In this document: positions 32,447 to 45,000 of the stretch, one piece after another
How positions within the stretch are numbered: position 1 is the first letter of the stretch
Layout of the letters: every line of letters starts with the position of its first letter
Assembly: GCA_033064195.1 (NCBI GenBank)
Contig: JARBJD010000109.1
Span: 62,001-126,000 of the forward strand
DNA: 64,000 nt
Reading direction: 5' to 3'
Source: Blattamonas nauphoetae
Lineage: Eukaryota > Preaxostyla > Oxymonadida
Position numbers and translations under genes: made by a program
The notes under the pieces: model-generated
Told to the model about the DNA's origin: nothing
The model's database searches: none
The model's input: only the letters and a program-made list of their open reading frames with translations

Positions 32447-35141
32447 CTATTTTTTTGATCCAACACGATCATAATATGTGACACTTCCTTTGCAACGCCA
32501 TTTCATGCCTCCATACATCCTTAGCAGATCATTATGGTTCTCGCATTGGATCACACAGGTTCTCGCTCCACTAACGTTGTGTGAGAAACGCATAAAAGAC
32601 ACGAACTTCGACGCTGCATGGTGTATCTTCTGCAGGGTGTCTGTTTGGGTCAGCTCAATCTCAATAGCAGCATTTAGAATCGCGTGAATCGCCTGTGTGG
32701 CATCCATGAAGAAGTTAGCATTGTACGTTGATTGAGACTTCTCCTGAATCGATTGTTGGAGACCAGGTACCGTCCACACAACTGCCTCCTGGCGAGAGTT
32801 CTCGATGAGGCGGGCATGGAGAACTGAACTCCCGCTGGACGTTGCTGTTGAGTTTTTGGATTTCGGAACCATTCCTTGCGATGTGACTGAAAAATCAGAA
32901 GTCGACGATGCACCTGTGATCGATGTTGAACCGGAGAGCGAGAAGGATTCGGTGTAAGAATGGGAATGAGAATGTGACGAGGGGATTGTTGAGATCAATG
33001 GGGCTGTCACAACAGGCGTCGAAAAGGTTGGGATTTTGGGGGCCTCGTGATGGTTGTCGTCTTCTTTGATTGGTTGTGGCTGTTTGGCTGGTTGGCCTTG
33101 GAGTGTCTCGAGAGTGATTGGTTGTGAGAGCAGCTCGTTGGTGAGCTGTGAACTGCCTGTGACAGAGTCGACAAACGATGACTTTGACGACGAGTATTTC
33201 GTTCGGCTGTGTGTTCTCGAAGACTCGGTTCGTGTCTGATCTGTCGTTGTGGGAGTCTCGTCTGTGGTGGTTGGTTGTGTTGTTCCTCGCTGGAGAGAGG
33301 AGAGAGCAGACGTTGTGAGGGTAGTTGTTTCGAGTGTTGATGTGTTGTTCGTTGACGATAATCCTGTCGACGTGGATGTGAGTGTCGGGCCTGTTTTCGT
33401 TCGTAAACTGGACAGAGAAGAGAGTGGGATGATGGATGTTGAGGATGGTGATGTGAATGTTGTGGGAATAGACAATGAATGTGTGAACGACGAACTGGTT
33501 CCTGTCCTGCTTTGTGATGATCCCGTTCCTGTTGAACTTTGTAGAGAGCTGGTCATACCAGTCGTGAATGTGGACGATGGTTGGCCTGTGGATGAAAGAT
33601 AGCTCAACGTGAAAGCTGACCCTCCCGATGAATCAAAACTTGATCCGACAGTGTTGCTTTTTGAGTCAGAATCTTTGGAGTCTCTCCCGTGTGACGGTCG
33701 AGTTCCAGAAGGTTGGTCGGAACTGGGGAGACTGGAAAATGATGAGAGGAGGCCTGATGTGTCACTATAGCTTGGATGGCTGGAGGTCAACGAGGAGAGG
33801 AACGAGTCGTTAACGAATGAATCGTCGGTCAAAGAAGACATATATGATCCAGATCCTGTTTTTGATCCATTTGAATTGTCACTTTGCTTCTTTGAAGATG
33901 ATTTTTTCGACGATTTGGAGGATTTGTGATGAGTGTGTCGACGAGATTTGTGACGGCTTTTGGAGCCATCTGTAAGACTTGTTAATGATGTTGTACGGAC
34001 CTCAGAGTCATCGCCACGACCATAATCTCGACGGTCACCGGAAGTCTGATCGTCGTTCGAATGTGAGAGAGACATGGAAAATGAAAAAGATTGAGAAGCG
34101 GATGAGAGGTGTCGATGTTTAGATGATGATGAAAAACCCATATCACTGAATGTAGAAGAGTTCTGAGAATCAGATTTTCCACTTCTTCGTTTCTTCCTGC
34201 GGAAATCCATGAAATCCAGAGATTCTGTAAGAGAGATGGTGTCAATAAGACCGATGTTAAGCTTCTGAAGTGGAACAAGTGGTCGCCTGTATTTTCCATG
34301 TGAAGTTTCAGTCGTGGAAATCTTAGCCATTCCTTTTGTCTCTTCTGGCGATGGGAGAGGCCCAACGATTTCACATTGGATGGTGGTGGTTCGTGAGCGA
34401 ATGCCATTTCCAGAAATTGTGAGTTTTCCCAATGTAATGATTCCTGTGTCAACAAACACAGTGGGATCGGTGACTAATGTGAGCGACCAGTTTAGATACC
34501 CCTGTCTTGGGATGAGTGCTTCTGTAGCTGATGTTTGGACACATGGATGAAGTTCTCGGACATCCACAGAAAAAGGATATTCAAGGTCGTACATAGCCTC
34601 GAATGAAAACGCTTTTGTAATTCTGAAGGGAGAAAGGAACCAAATGAATCGGAGAGGACAAGAGAAACCTAGTTCCAACTTTGCATTGCCCAAAAGACAC
34701 AATCGGGGGAAGAATGATGTTCGTATACATTGGAGTGGCATCAACGGGAATGACAATGATCTAAGAATGGATGGAAAAGCATGATATCAAACTTCCTCCC
34801 GAGAACGAAGCTTCATCTCTCCTACGTATTTAATGAACTCAGACGGCGCAAAGAGAGGTGAAAAAGAAGATTGTTGGTTTGGGAAGAGACTAATCTGAAA
34901 AAGAACCCAAACGAGATCGAGAAAAATGAATCTGTCAAGCATGGAAGAAGTATACTCTAGTTCCACAAGAAGTTGAGAGAGGAAATCCGGGAGGGATGAT
35001 AAACTCGAGAGGTATCTGATTTGGAGTCTTATTATGAACATCAAAGGCTGTTGTGTATCGTTTGTAAAGTTTGTCAAAGAAGAAGTGTAGGGCAGGAGGT
35101 TTGCACTTAAACATCGTTGCATGGATGAAATCCGATGACAT
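32447..35141 (-). CDS. ASH-domain protein, CFAP221/PCDP1-like
   Basis: Four exons: 35141-34956, 34894-34793, 34760-34669 and 34622-32447. The introns are 61, 32 and 46 bp, and the product is 851 residues ending in TAG. Once joined, residues 10-125 read as the beta-rich ASPM-SPD2-Hydin pattern: PPALHFFFDKLYKRY, then IPLEFIIPPGFP, then IVIPVDATPMYTNI with a following F-G-x-C-x-V-G motif. In CFAP221 the same order is found, with an I-P-I-x-A-x-P-V-x-N strand and a second domain after it. Residues about 270-700 are Ser/Thr-rich and disordered. The last 120 residues are ordered but unrecognised. CFAP221 belongs to the central apparatus of motile cilia, so this gene suggests a flagellated cell. Other ASH-domain proteins cannot be excluded. 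Confidence 0.5.
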
Positions 35142-35289
35142 GATTCACAAACTGGTCGACTAATACCAATTTATTTAGTATTTGGTGTGGTTAGGAAATA
35201 ATAAAGAGTTGGGTGGGAAAGATCAAGTGATTCTGACTCATTCTCCAACATATCGCAAGAAAGATAAACAAGACAATGAAACAGTTTGC

Positions 35290-38200
35290 TTAAAATGAAG
35301 ATTTTCCCTCAGAATCATCCGCAGGGTTTTCCTTCGTCTCCGAAGCCTCTTCCTTTTTCCTCCCAAAAATGCCGAACACAGACCACTTCTTCTCTTTTTC
35401 AGATTCATTGGCCTTGGACCTTTCATCACTTGAATCATCCTTCGGTGCCAATGATGCTCCGGTGATGATCCTTGCTTCATTGACACTTCGGCGCTCCCGC
35501 TTCTGTTCATCATCCCTCCTTTCCTTCTCTTTCCTCCGATCCAACACACCTCTCTTGTCACTCTGATCATGATCCTCATTCAGGCCTGCTTTCTCCTTCT
35601 CCTCTCGTCCCCATCCAAGGAGCTTGCTCATCAATAACAAAGTTTTTCGGGAGTCTGGCGATGTTAGAAATGCCAGAATAAGCGATGTCACCAAATTCTT
35701 CTCGATTTTCCCCTCCTCCTCATTCTTGAACTGGTCCAATTGGATCAGACTAGACTGAAGTTGTCGTGTGATGTTGTCAATTGTTTCTTTCGACTGGTGG
35801 AGTTCGGCTTGGAGTGAAGGAAAGTCTGCCAAGTTCTGTTTCAGTTCAAGTTGTTCTTGCTGGAGCTGTGAGAGAAGTGTGTTTGTATCATCGTTGATCT
35901 GTTTGGCTTGTTCGAGTTCATTGCGAAGTGATTCAACTTCTTTGCTTAATTGTTCTGTCTTCATCTTTGATTTTTTGTCTTCCTCACTTTCCTTGGTTTT
36001 CATCAGTTGTTCCATCAGAACAGCTGACTGACTCAGTTCTCGAAGTTCCGTTTTAAGCTGTTCGTTTTCTCTTTCCAATGCTGCTATGCGAACAATAGTG
36101 TCTTTGTTATCGTCCTCCCAAGAGTTGATTCTATGTTGAAGAGATTGGACGAGTTCTTGCGATTCTGATCTCGACTTTGATATAGAAATGAGTTCGAGAT
36201 CTTTGGAAGCAATCTGAGCATCGGATTTGGCGAGTGACTGTTGAAGAGATGAGATGGAGGACTGCAGAGAAACAATCTGGAGAGGGTGAAGAAGAACGAT
36301 GGATGAAGGAATCGATCAAACCTTTCGTTGGTACTTCTGGTCGAGATTTGAGAGTTTTAGTCTCTCCATCTTCTCCGTCTCCAACTCATCTTGAACCCTT
36401 CTGTGCTCCTCTTCTTTCTGATTCATTTCTTCGTCCTTTCTCCTCAATTCCTCCTCCCTTTGTTTCTTCTCTTCGTTGAATCTGATTCTCTCTTGTTCAA
36501 GTCTTGTCTCCACATCTTCGAGTTTGGCTTCGATTTCCTTAATCTCCCTCGTTCTCAGTTCTCTTTCATTGGCTCGCTCCTCTTCATCAGAACGTCGTTG
36601 ATCTTCTTCTTTTCTCTTTTCCTCTTCTCTCAGTCTCTTTTCTTCTTCCATCCTGTTCTCCAAATCTTCCCTCTCCTTCCTCCACTTTTCTCGTTCAACG
36701 TCGAGTGTCAGAGAAAGTTTCAATCGATCTGATTCAACTTGGGCGAGTTGTTGGGCTATGAACACAGAAATGAGAGAGAATGAGAAGAAGAAACGAATGA
36801 GAGGAGAGATGAGACAGAGTGATAAAGATTGAAAGACGACAGACTGGTGTCTTTTTTGAGTGTTTCAAGAGCTATTTGAAGCTGCTTTCTTTCCTCATCC
36901 TGCGACGCTCTCTCTGCATCTCTCTTCTGTAGTTCGGACTGATGTGCTGCTTTTATCTGTTCAGAATCTTGTTTGATCTGTTCAAGTTGTTGGTTGAGCA
37001 GCTCTTTCTCTTGTTGTGTTGTGTTCTTGAATTGTCTGTCTTGTTCTTCCCATTTTTGCCTTTCTTCATTGAACTTTGATTCTTGATCATTTTTGAGTTG
37101 CTGAAGTTGTTTTAACGTATCGTTCATTTCGGTTTCTTTCTTCTCCTTCTCTTCCTTCAATTCATTCATTTGCCCTCGTTCCTTTTCGAGTTGTTGTTCA
37201 AAAGAGGCTTTGATCCGGTCATCATTCTCTTTTCTTTCCTTTTCTTCTTCCTCTCTCTTCTTTTGTGTCTCCTCTAACTCTTTTTGGATTGCTTGAATCT
37301 GGTTTTCGAGGTTGGTGATGCTTTGTTGGAGTGAATCGCGTTCATTCTTCCTTTCCACCTCTTCTTTCGCCAGTTTTTCATCCATCACTCTTTTCTCCTC
37401 CGTCTTTTCCCGTTCTTTTTCCTCGATCTGTTCCTTGAGATTCGACTTTTCTCGTTCTTTCTCCTCGATTTGTTCCTTGAGATTCGTCTTTTCCCGTTCC
37501 AGTGACAAACATTTGATCTTCTCCTGTTTCACTGCCTCCTCCAAGTGCATTTTCTCTTCATCCCTTGCTTCCTCCTCTTTCCGTCGATTCTCAAGCTCTT
37601 TCGTTTTCTCCTCATCCCATTTCCTTCGCTCTTCGTCCACTTTCCGTTCAAGATCTTCTCGCTCCGCATTTTTCTTTTTCTCGAGCCTTTCCATCTCCGA
37701 ATTCATCTCCTCGACAGCTTTCATTCGAAGCCTCGTCTCTTCGATCCGTTTCCGCCTCTCCTCGCTCAGTTCAGATTCGAGAGCGTCTCGTTCCGCTCTG
37801 ATTTGGGAGATCAGGTCATTGTCTTGGGCGATGTCAGCATTTCGCTGTTGTTGTTCTTCTTGGCGTCTCTTTTCTCGTTCCTCAGCTTCTTTTTTGATTC
37901 TTTCTTCTTCATTTCGAAGGTTTTCTTCCTCTTCTCTCCTTTTTTCCATTTGAATATCTTCTTTTCGTTTCCATTCATCAATTCTGACTCGAAGTTGGTC
38001 CTCGTCTCGCTGAAGCTGTTCTCTGGCCCGATGGACTTCATCTTCAGATTTTCTGATCTTGGACATTTCTTCTTTTAAAAGACTTTGTTGAGATTGATGT
38101 TTTTCTTCAGATTCTCTGAGAAGAGTGCGGGCATCTTCGAGTTCCCTCCTTTCGCAATCTATCTCATCTTTTTGTTGCTTAAGAAATCTATCGAAATCTT

Positions 38201-39580
38201 TGAGCTCTTTTTCTAAAGTTTGTTCTCTTTCTGTGATGAATTTCTCCTTTTGTTGAAAATCAGTTTGTGTTCGGTTTTTTTCTTCGTCTAGTTTCATGGT
38301 CGCCTCCTGGAGAGTTGATTCTCTCATGGAAATCTCATTTTGTAATTTTTGAATATTTTCTTCATTGTTTGAGATTGCAGTCTCACGAAGAGAAAGCTGA
38401 TCCTGAAATTCTTGTAGTTCTTTCATCTTGATCAGAACCTGATCATTAGCTGCAGAAATTTCTTGCTCTTTCATGAGCAATGCATCATTTTTCAGAGATA
38501 AGTTGGATTCTTGTTCTTGAAGTGAGTTGAGTTGTCTGTCGATGATTGCTCGCGATTCTGTGAGTTTATTTGCCTCTTCCTCGGCACTTTTTTGCTTAAG
38601 AAGGGATAACTGTTCCATTTTATGCCGATATTGTGAGATAATTGATCGGATATCATCAAAAGAAGATGAGGTTGAGAGATCAATGTTTTGAAGTTGATTC
38701 TGGACTTCCTCATCCTCTACAACGATTTCCTTAATTAAACTATGGACAATAGACACTGCTATGCTAGGTTCTTGTGATTTTTGTTCAGATTTGTTGTTTA
38801 GATCAAGAAATGGAGCGAGAGATTTCAGAGAGGCCACAATCTCAGAAGGTAATGTGTCGCCACTACCATCAGCGAGTTGAGATTGTTGAATTGATGATAG
38901 ACTTTCAGAGAGGTGTTGAATTTGTGTTAAAAGACTGTTATTTATGGAAGTGTTTGATGGTGAGTCAGTTGCGTCAAGGTTCTGAAGTTGTGAAGATTCT
39001 GCCCCTGAAAGTCGAGTTTCCGCCTCGAGAAGGCGTTGTTCAAGTTCTTTGATCTGTTTTTGAAACGCTTGTCCTTTTGTATATTGCTCCTTGAAAGAAC
39101 GTGCAAGACGTTCATGTTTCCCCTGTAGTTCGGTTAGAAGAGTCTGAAATGGAACAGAAAGATGAATTAAAGAAGAAAAAATGATACATCTTTGACTTGC
39201 ATTGTCTGTCGAAGACCTTCTAACTCTTGCTGACTTGTTTCGAACTGATTTCGAAGCTACCCATGCCAAACAGTGTGATGGAGGTAAAAAAGATGAAAAC
39301 GGACCGAATCTTTCAGCATCTGGTTTTCTGATATTAGAGATGCGGTGGACACATCCTCAATATCTTTCTCAGGTGATGATGATGGCTGAGATGGAGTGTG
39401 TCCATCGTTGGAGCCTTTATCTTCCTTGATAGCATTCTGAGCAAAGGATTTCAGGTCTTTTGCTATGTTTTGGAGAGGATTCCACATCCTCGGACCTTGT
39501 TGAACGAGGCCACTATAGGTGAGGAGATTTGTGGTGTCGATCAATCCATCTTGGACATCTTTCACACTTGAAATGCACAT
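35290..39580 (-). CDS. Golgin with a GRAB-like C-terminal domain (GMAP-210/Rud3 type)
   Basis: Five exons: 39580-39305, 39256-39188, 39143-36845, 36755-36322 and 36276-35290. The introns are 48, 44, 89 and 45 bp, giving 1,354 residues ending in TAA. The N-terminal 90 residues are non-coil and include MWNPLQNIAKDLKSFAQNAI. Residues about 95-1200 are nearly unbroken coiled coil rich in E, K, R and Q. Near residues 1210-1260 the coil gives way to NLVTSLILAFLTSPDSRK followed by LLGWGREEKEKAGL. This matches the GRIP-related Arf-binding pattern (N-L-L-hydrophobic-F-L...L-x-W-x-x-E-x-K-E-x-A-G-L). Proteins with it tether vesicles at the cis-Golgi through Arf1. A charged tail of about 95 residues follows. 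The domain call rests on pattern memory and should be confirmed by a profile search. Confidence 0.65.
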
Positions 39581-40655
39581 ATCCTGTAATTCGTCTTACA
39601 TGTTTTTCTCAGAACAACCTACACCAATTTGTCTCATTTTTACCTGAAATACACTCTCATCCGAAATACAACAATTCTCATCTTCGCTCTCCAGCAAATA
39701 CAAATTCAATCTCGATTACATCCATTTATTTTGTATCTACCAAATATTTCTTCCGGTCTCAGTCGATCCTGGTGTGTTTATTGTCAAAAACGTTGAATAT
39801 ACGCCATCCATTTTTCACGTTTGAAAATGTCATTATTTTGCTTTTCTGTCGTCAGATTTTCTTCTCACTTTTCCAATGTACTTATTCCTCTGATTTTGAT
39901 ACATTAATTCCCTCTATATTTTCCAGAAAAATCGTTCTATCCAAATACATGATCATCATTTTTCACGAAATCAATTTCTCAAACATCGAAAATTCTGCCT
40001 TCATATCTCTTCTATGGTCTTTAATGATGTTGATATTTTGATTATTACTCGTATTTTGACATCAACGTCTGTTGAAATATCTCACGATGACGCACCATTC
40101 ACAGACCTCATCATCTCCAACTATGAATTCAATCCATCTTGACACACAAAAAGCCACAAATTGTCCTTCCGAGACATTATTATGGATCCTTGAACAATAT
40201 CTTATCATATTATCCCTTATTTAAGAAGTTGAAACACTGCAGATGATTCTCCCAAACTCAAAATCACCCCTTTTTTCATCTCATCATATCTCCACCAAAC
40301 GCGAACTTCAAGACACTCCACAGATCTGCACTGTTGTATTGAGTTCATTCATGTCTTCAAGTACGCTTATTTTTGTGATTCTATGAAAACCGGACGTTTT
40401 CAACGCAAGTCTTTTTCTCGTCTCACTTGAACAATACACATTCTCTTATGTTCTCTCGACAATTTGATTACATCTGTCTCACATATTTTTCATGTTGAGC
40501 CGACCAATAAGTCATGATTGGACAAATCCCTGAAAATAAAATAATCATGGCGAGTCAGTGTTTTAGCGGATTCATGTTGCAGGTTTGATGAACTGAAGTG
40601 AGAAAAAAAGAAAGGATCAGCAATTACAACGAAATTAATTGTTGTTGATTCAGTG
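39581..40655. other. AT-rich intergenic region
   Basis: About 1.07 kb between the golgin start and the kinase stop, the longest gap in the right half of the window. It is AT-rich with many ATTT and TTTTC runs. An open frame at 39529-40041 has low-complexity Ile/Phe/Ser composition and no protein-like pattern. I see no RNA gene or repeat. Confidence 0.5.
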
Positions 40656-41899
40656 CTATTGAAATCTGATTGTCTGAAAAGCTGTTCGAATTTCTTCAGT
40701 ATCAGTATAAACAGCCGTAGGTCCGGCATAAATTGTGCCAGATTTGGAAATTTCTTCCGATATTGTATTTAGATAGACCTTGTCATTCGCCTCATCTTCC
40801 ATTACATGAACGGTTTGAAGAGGCACGACCTCACCCTTCCATTCGTTTAGACGAGCAAGCCATTCCATTTGTTCGTTGGGGTTTTCTATCATCTCGCATG
40901 TGGCATAGGCGATATCAAATAGATATGACGTTTTGAGGAGTGATTCAGCAGACGGCAATTCGTTTTCATTCAACATCCGAGCAAGAATTTCCAATAACTC
41001 ATCAGAATATGCAAAACATTCATATTCACCATCGTCATCTTTTTCGAGAATTGTGTATTGAGACGCATCAATTCCGATTTGTTCGGGAACTTCTTTCTCG
41101 AGGTAATGAAACATGGCAAAAAACAGAGTTTGTCCGAGGGCAAATATATCTCTCCGTTCAGTATACACATTTTGACCGGAAACTTTGGTATTTGCAGCCA
41201 TAAAAGGTCTGGAAAAATTTGGATGAAAGGATCAAACCCTGCGCCAACAACGCTTAAGTCTTTCCCATCGTTTAACCGAGCACATCCCAAATCACCTAAT
41301 AGAATGTGAACATAGTGAATGTCAACAAACAGATTGTGATCCGAATGGACTGATTTGGGTTGGCTGAGATGAGAAGATTATCTGGCTTGATATCTCGATG
41401 CATCAAACCCTTTGAATGGATGGAGTAGAGCCCGAGAAGAGCTTGGCAGAGTATTGAGCGGATTGTCTTGAAAATGATGAACATATGGAGGATACATGTT
41501 CTTGGAAGACATTCCATTTTGCATTGAGTGTTGGAATTCCACGATCAAGGAAGCGTACAGACTCCTCCATCTTTTGCAAATTGATACCATCAACCCAATT
41601 CATGATAATTATCCGTTGTTCCTTGCTAGCGTCTTCAAAGTGACAGACGAATGAAGATTCGACTGTTCGAAGCGCTTCTGTTTCTCTGTTATCATATTTT
41701 ACTGGCTGTTCGTTATTGATTGTCTTCAAAGCAAAAGCTCGATCTGTGCGGACGATACCATCGACGATTTCGTAAACTTTCCGGACCTCTCCTTGTGTTC
41801 CCTTTCCGGCATTTGAATGGGAGGGAACACTATCTGAACAGAATATAAAAGATAAAAAATACATTCGCGACCATTTACGACAATGGTTGAGGTTTCCAT
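40656..41899 (-). CDS. Protein kinase, five exons, DLG variant
   Basis: Exons: 41899-41863, 41833-41511, 41466-41331, 41295-41238 and 41208-40656. The introns are 29, 44, 35 and 29 bp. The product is 368 residues ending in TAG. The order of kinase motifs is complete. The glycine loop is GKGTQGEV (residues 22-29), the ATP-binding lysine lies in FALK (K49), and the catalytic loop is HRDIKPDN (D145, N150). DLG stands in place of DFG (D167). A short activation segment leads to DIFALG, which supplies the structural Asp of helix F. The usual APE motif is not visible; the equivalent stretch reads GPFMAANTKVSG. Catalytic residues are all present, so activity is plausible. The C-terminal 90 residues carry no known domain. 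I do not assign a kinase group. The first ATG lies only 12 codons before the first intron. Confidence 0.8.
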
Positions 41900-42029
41900 T
41901 TTTGATCAACCCCTGATTAAATTGTTGGATCTCTTTTGGGAATTGACGAATAGTTGCTCGATTTGCAGTCCCAAAAATGATTAAAGAGATCGTGCTAGAG
42001 AGAAAATGATGAAAAATAACGTGTTCTCC

Positions 42030-45000
42030 TCAGGTCGCTCTCGAACCGAGAATTTGATTCAATGTTGCTATAAGGTCACTGATTCCCTTGATATTATCCG
42101 ATTTCTCCTTTTTTTCATTGTATTGCTGAGCGTTTCCAGGTTTCGCGGAGATGAACACCATTTCATTTGTGTTTTCTGTCCAAAACACTTGGAGGACGAC
42201 AGCGAGAGGCATCTCCCATTCAATCGTCAACCGAGAATCTCCATGTTCATCGATATGGACACAGAGAAGCCGATGATTCGTCAAAATCAGGACACGATGA
42301 ACTTTCCTAACAGTTGTGACGCGTAAGACCACGTGCGTTTGGTACTGTTCGCTCACATGATTTCGTCGTGCGAGGGAAAGGTACTGAGCTCCTTGCGCTT
42401 CGACTTTGTTGTATGGCGTGATTCCTTTGGTTGAGGAAATAAACCGAGGGAGTCTTGTTCGGCCTCGAACTTTCTCGTCGAGAGCGTTTTGCGTCGAGTT
42501 GATTCCCTCCAATGCTTTGGTAGCGAAATCTATCGTTCCGACGACAGGTTTCACAACAGTGCCAGTAATTCCAGTCCAAAGCCCTTTGAAGAAGCCCGCT
42601 GCACCGTTTCGTTGGGCTCCACGGATTGGGTCAGCGATGACCCCAGCGACACCACCAGCAACTCCTTTTCCGAATGCGACTGTGCCTTGGAGGAGTCCAT
42701 CACCAACGTGCTGAGAGAAGAAGATAAGAAAAAGAGAAACAATACCTTTGGTTTGACAGCCAGAGATCGTGCATGCTGAGACTTGTATTCCGAATCCATT
42801 TGAAGAACAGCCACTGCTGAAGACGCTGCACCAGTAAGCTTCCCAGCCGAATCAAAGACTCCAAAAGTTGCGTGTTTGGCTGCTGACGCCAGACCCTTAC
42901 CAATTCCCTTTTCTGCGCCGATGTGAGGATCGTAGTAGATTCTCCTTGCGTCATACCAGAAAGACGAGACAAGTCCCGTCACATCACCAAAAATGCCGAG
43001 TGAACCAAACAGCTTTGCTCCATTTCTGATCAACTCTTGTTTGAAGTGTGAGGACAAATCAGCGGCAAGTTGCGATGGTTGGATTGTCAGGTGGCGAACT
43101 AAGAAGCCTTTAAAACGGAGACAGGCATGATCAACTGATCCAAAAGCTGTGAGGAGGGTTGATAAAAATGGCATGTGTAAGATTGACCCGAGTCTGGCAA
43201 CTTGTTTTGAGAGTTCTGTCGAAGAATGAGATTCAGAGAAAGTTGATGACGATGCAGGATGATTGTCTGATTTTTGGAGATTTTTCTCACGTTTCTGGTC
43301 ATAATCGATGGCTGATTGAGTGACATCTTCATATTCCGAAGGGACAAGAGATGAATTCATGTTGACTGTGACCTGAACGCAAATCGGCTGGATCCCAAAA
43401 TCTTCGAAGAAGAACGTGAGCGTTTCATCTTGAGGGAAAAGGATGAGAGAGGGAATTTGCGGTGATGAGAGAAATGGAATGTGTCTTGGTGGGCTGTGAG
43501 GAGACTGAGTGAAAGACGGTAACGAGGAGTAAGAAGCAGAGATGGAGACGAGATCGAAGTTAGTTGGTGGAGTCTGCCCCTTTCCATCAAAATTCTGGGT
43601 TCGCTCAAGAATAAACACATTTTCTCCACGGTTTCGTCTCTTTTCATCATGCTTCTTTCGAAGAATAATCTCTTTCACTTTCTCCTCTTTCTCAATCTTG
43701 GTGATCTTCCTTTGAATGGTCTTGAAATCTATCTCCGAAAATGTCTTCAAGACATTTACGATGAACGGTTCCTCAAGAAAGATATCCAATTCGCTAATGT
43801 AAGTGCCGAGTTGTGAAACATAGACAACACTTCTGTCTGCCAGCATTTTTCGTGTGAACCAAGCTGTGATGACTGACCTTGCTTCATCCCATGGACACGA
43901 ATCACCATTTGAATTGATAAGCGAATTTGCCGTCCGATTGAGGACGACAGGATAGAGAGCAAGTCGTGATCCATTGTCCAATTGGAGCTGTTTGATCGAT
44001 ATTGTTGCATTCTGCTCATCTGATTTCTCGCTCAGATTGGCATGAATCCCCTCCACGGACAAGAAGAGGAGTTCTGCTGGATTTCTGGAGAGTTGTCCAG
44101 ACGAGATTAAAGAGATGCCAATCGAATGGATCGAAGCTGTGAATTCGAAAGTCATGAATGACGGGCGAGTGATTGAGGATGCATGGGCCAAGCGAGTGTG
44201 AGTGATCTTTTCGTACTCAGCATGTGAAGTCAAGAAGAGAGACGAATTCGGTTGAACAAGTCTGATCGGTCTTTGTGCCAAGTGTGGTCGCTGGAAGAAG
44301 CCTCCTAGTGACATTTCTGAGATAGGTTCGAGAGAGAAGTCCACACAAAGGGCATGCTGGTGATGATAAGTTCTGATGAACACTTTGGCCGAGACTTTGT
44401 CTTTCTCGTCTTCAGTTGAGAGGAGAAAAATGGCTGTGGTCTCTTTCGGTTTGTTGAAGGCGACTTGTTCCAGTTGTGAAATATACGTGATCGGTCGTGG
44501 TGGGTGTTCTGGAAGAGACTGTGTTTGGGCTCGAGGCTGGTTTGGCGGTCGTTTCAAGGTGGTTGAGTCAGATCGGAAGTACACATCGGCTTTGTGTGAC
44601 TTGAGGATGTTGGGCCATGTAAATGGAATTTGGGTGTGTTTCGGGACATTGAGAATGATGTCGGCTGTGTCTTTCTGTTCGATTCCCAAGATGAATGGTG
44701 TTCGGTTGATAACCCAATGTGAAACTTGATCCAATGAAATTGGTGATATCGCAATAAAAAACGTGCCATTGTTCCGATGGGTTTTGGAATCATTGCTGGT
44801 GGCAATGGTGGTGTTGCAGACGAGAGGGAATGTGGGGTTTGTCGGGTCTGAGAGAAGCATGGAGAAAACACCTTGTTTCATCGCTTTAAACGGCGTCCCC
44901 CAAACAAGATCGTCCGGATTAGCATTTTCAGAAGTCGAGAGCGCAAATTGAATGATTCGAGATTCATTTCGTGCTTCCTTCTGCGCATCCGTCAGAGTTC

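Noticed and set aside
37312-38078. Plus-strand frames opposite the golgin coil
   Set aside because: Same composition effect as above; Ser/Phe/Leu-rich with no independent support.
39529-40041. A 170-codon plus-strand open frame
   Set aside because: AT-driven low-complexity composition, overlap with the golgin 5' exon, and no recognisable pattern.
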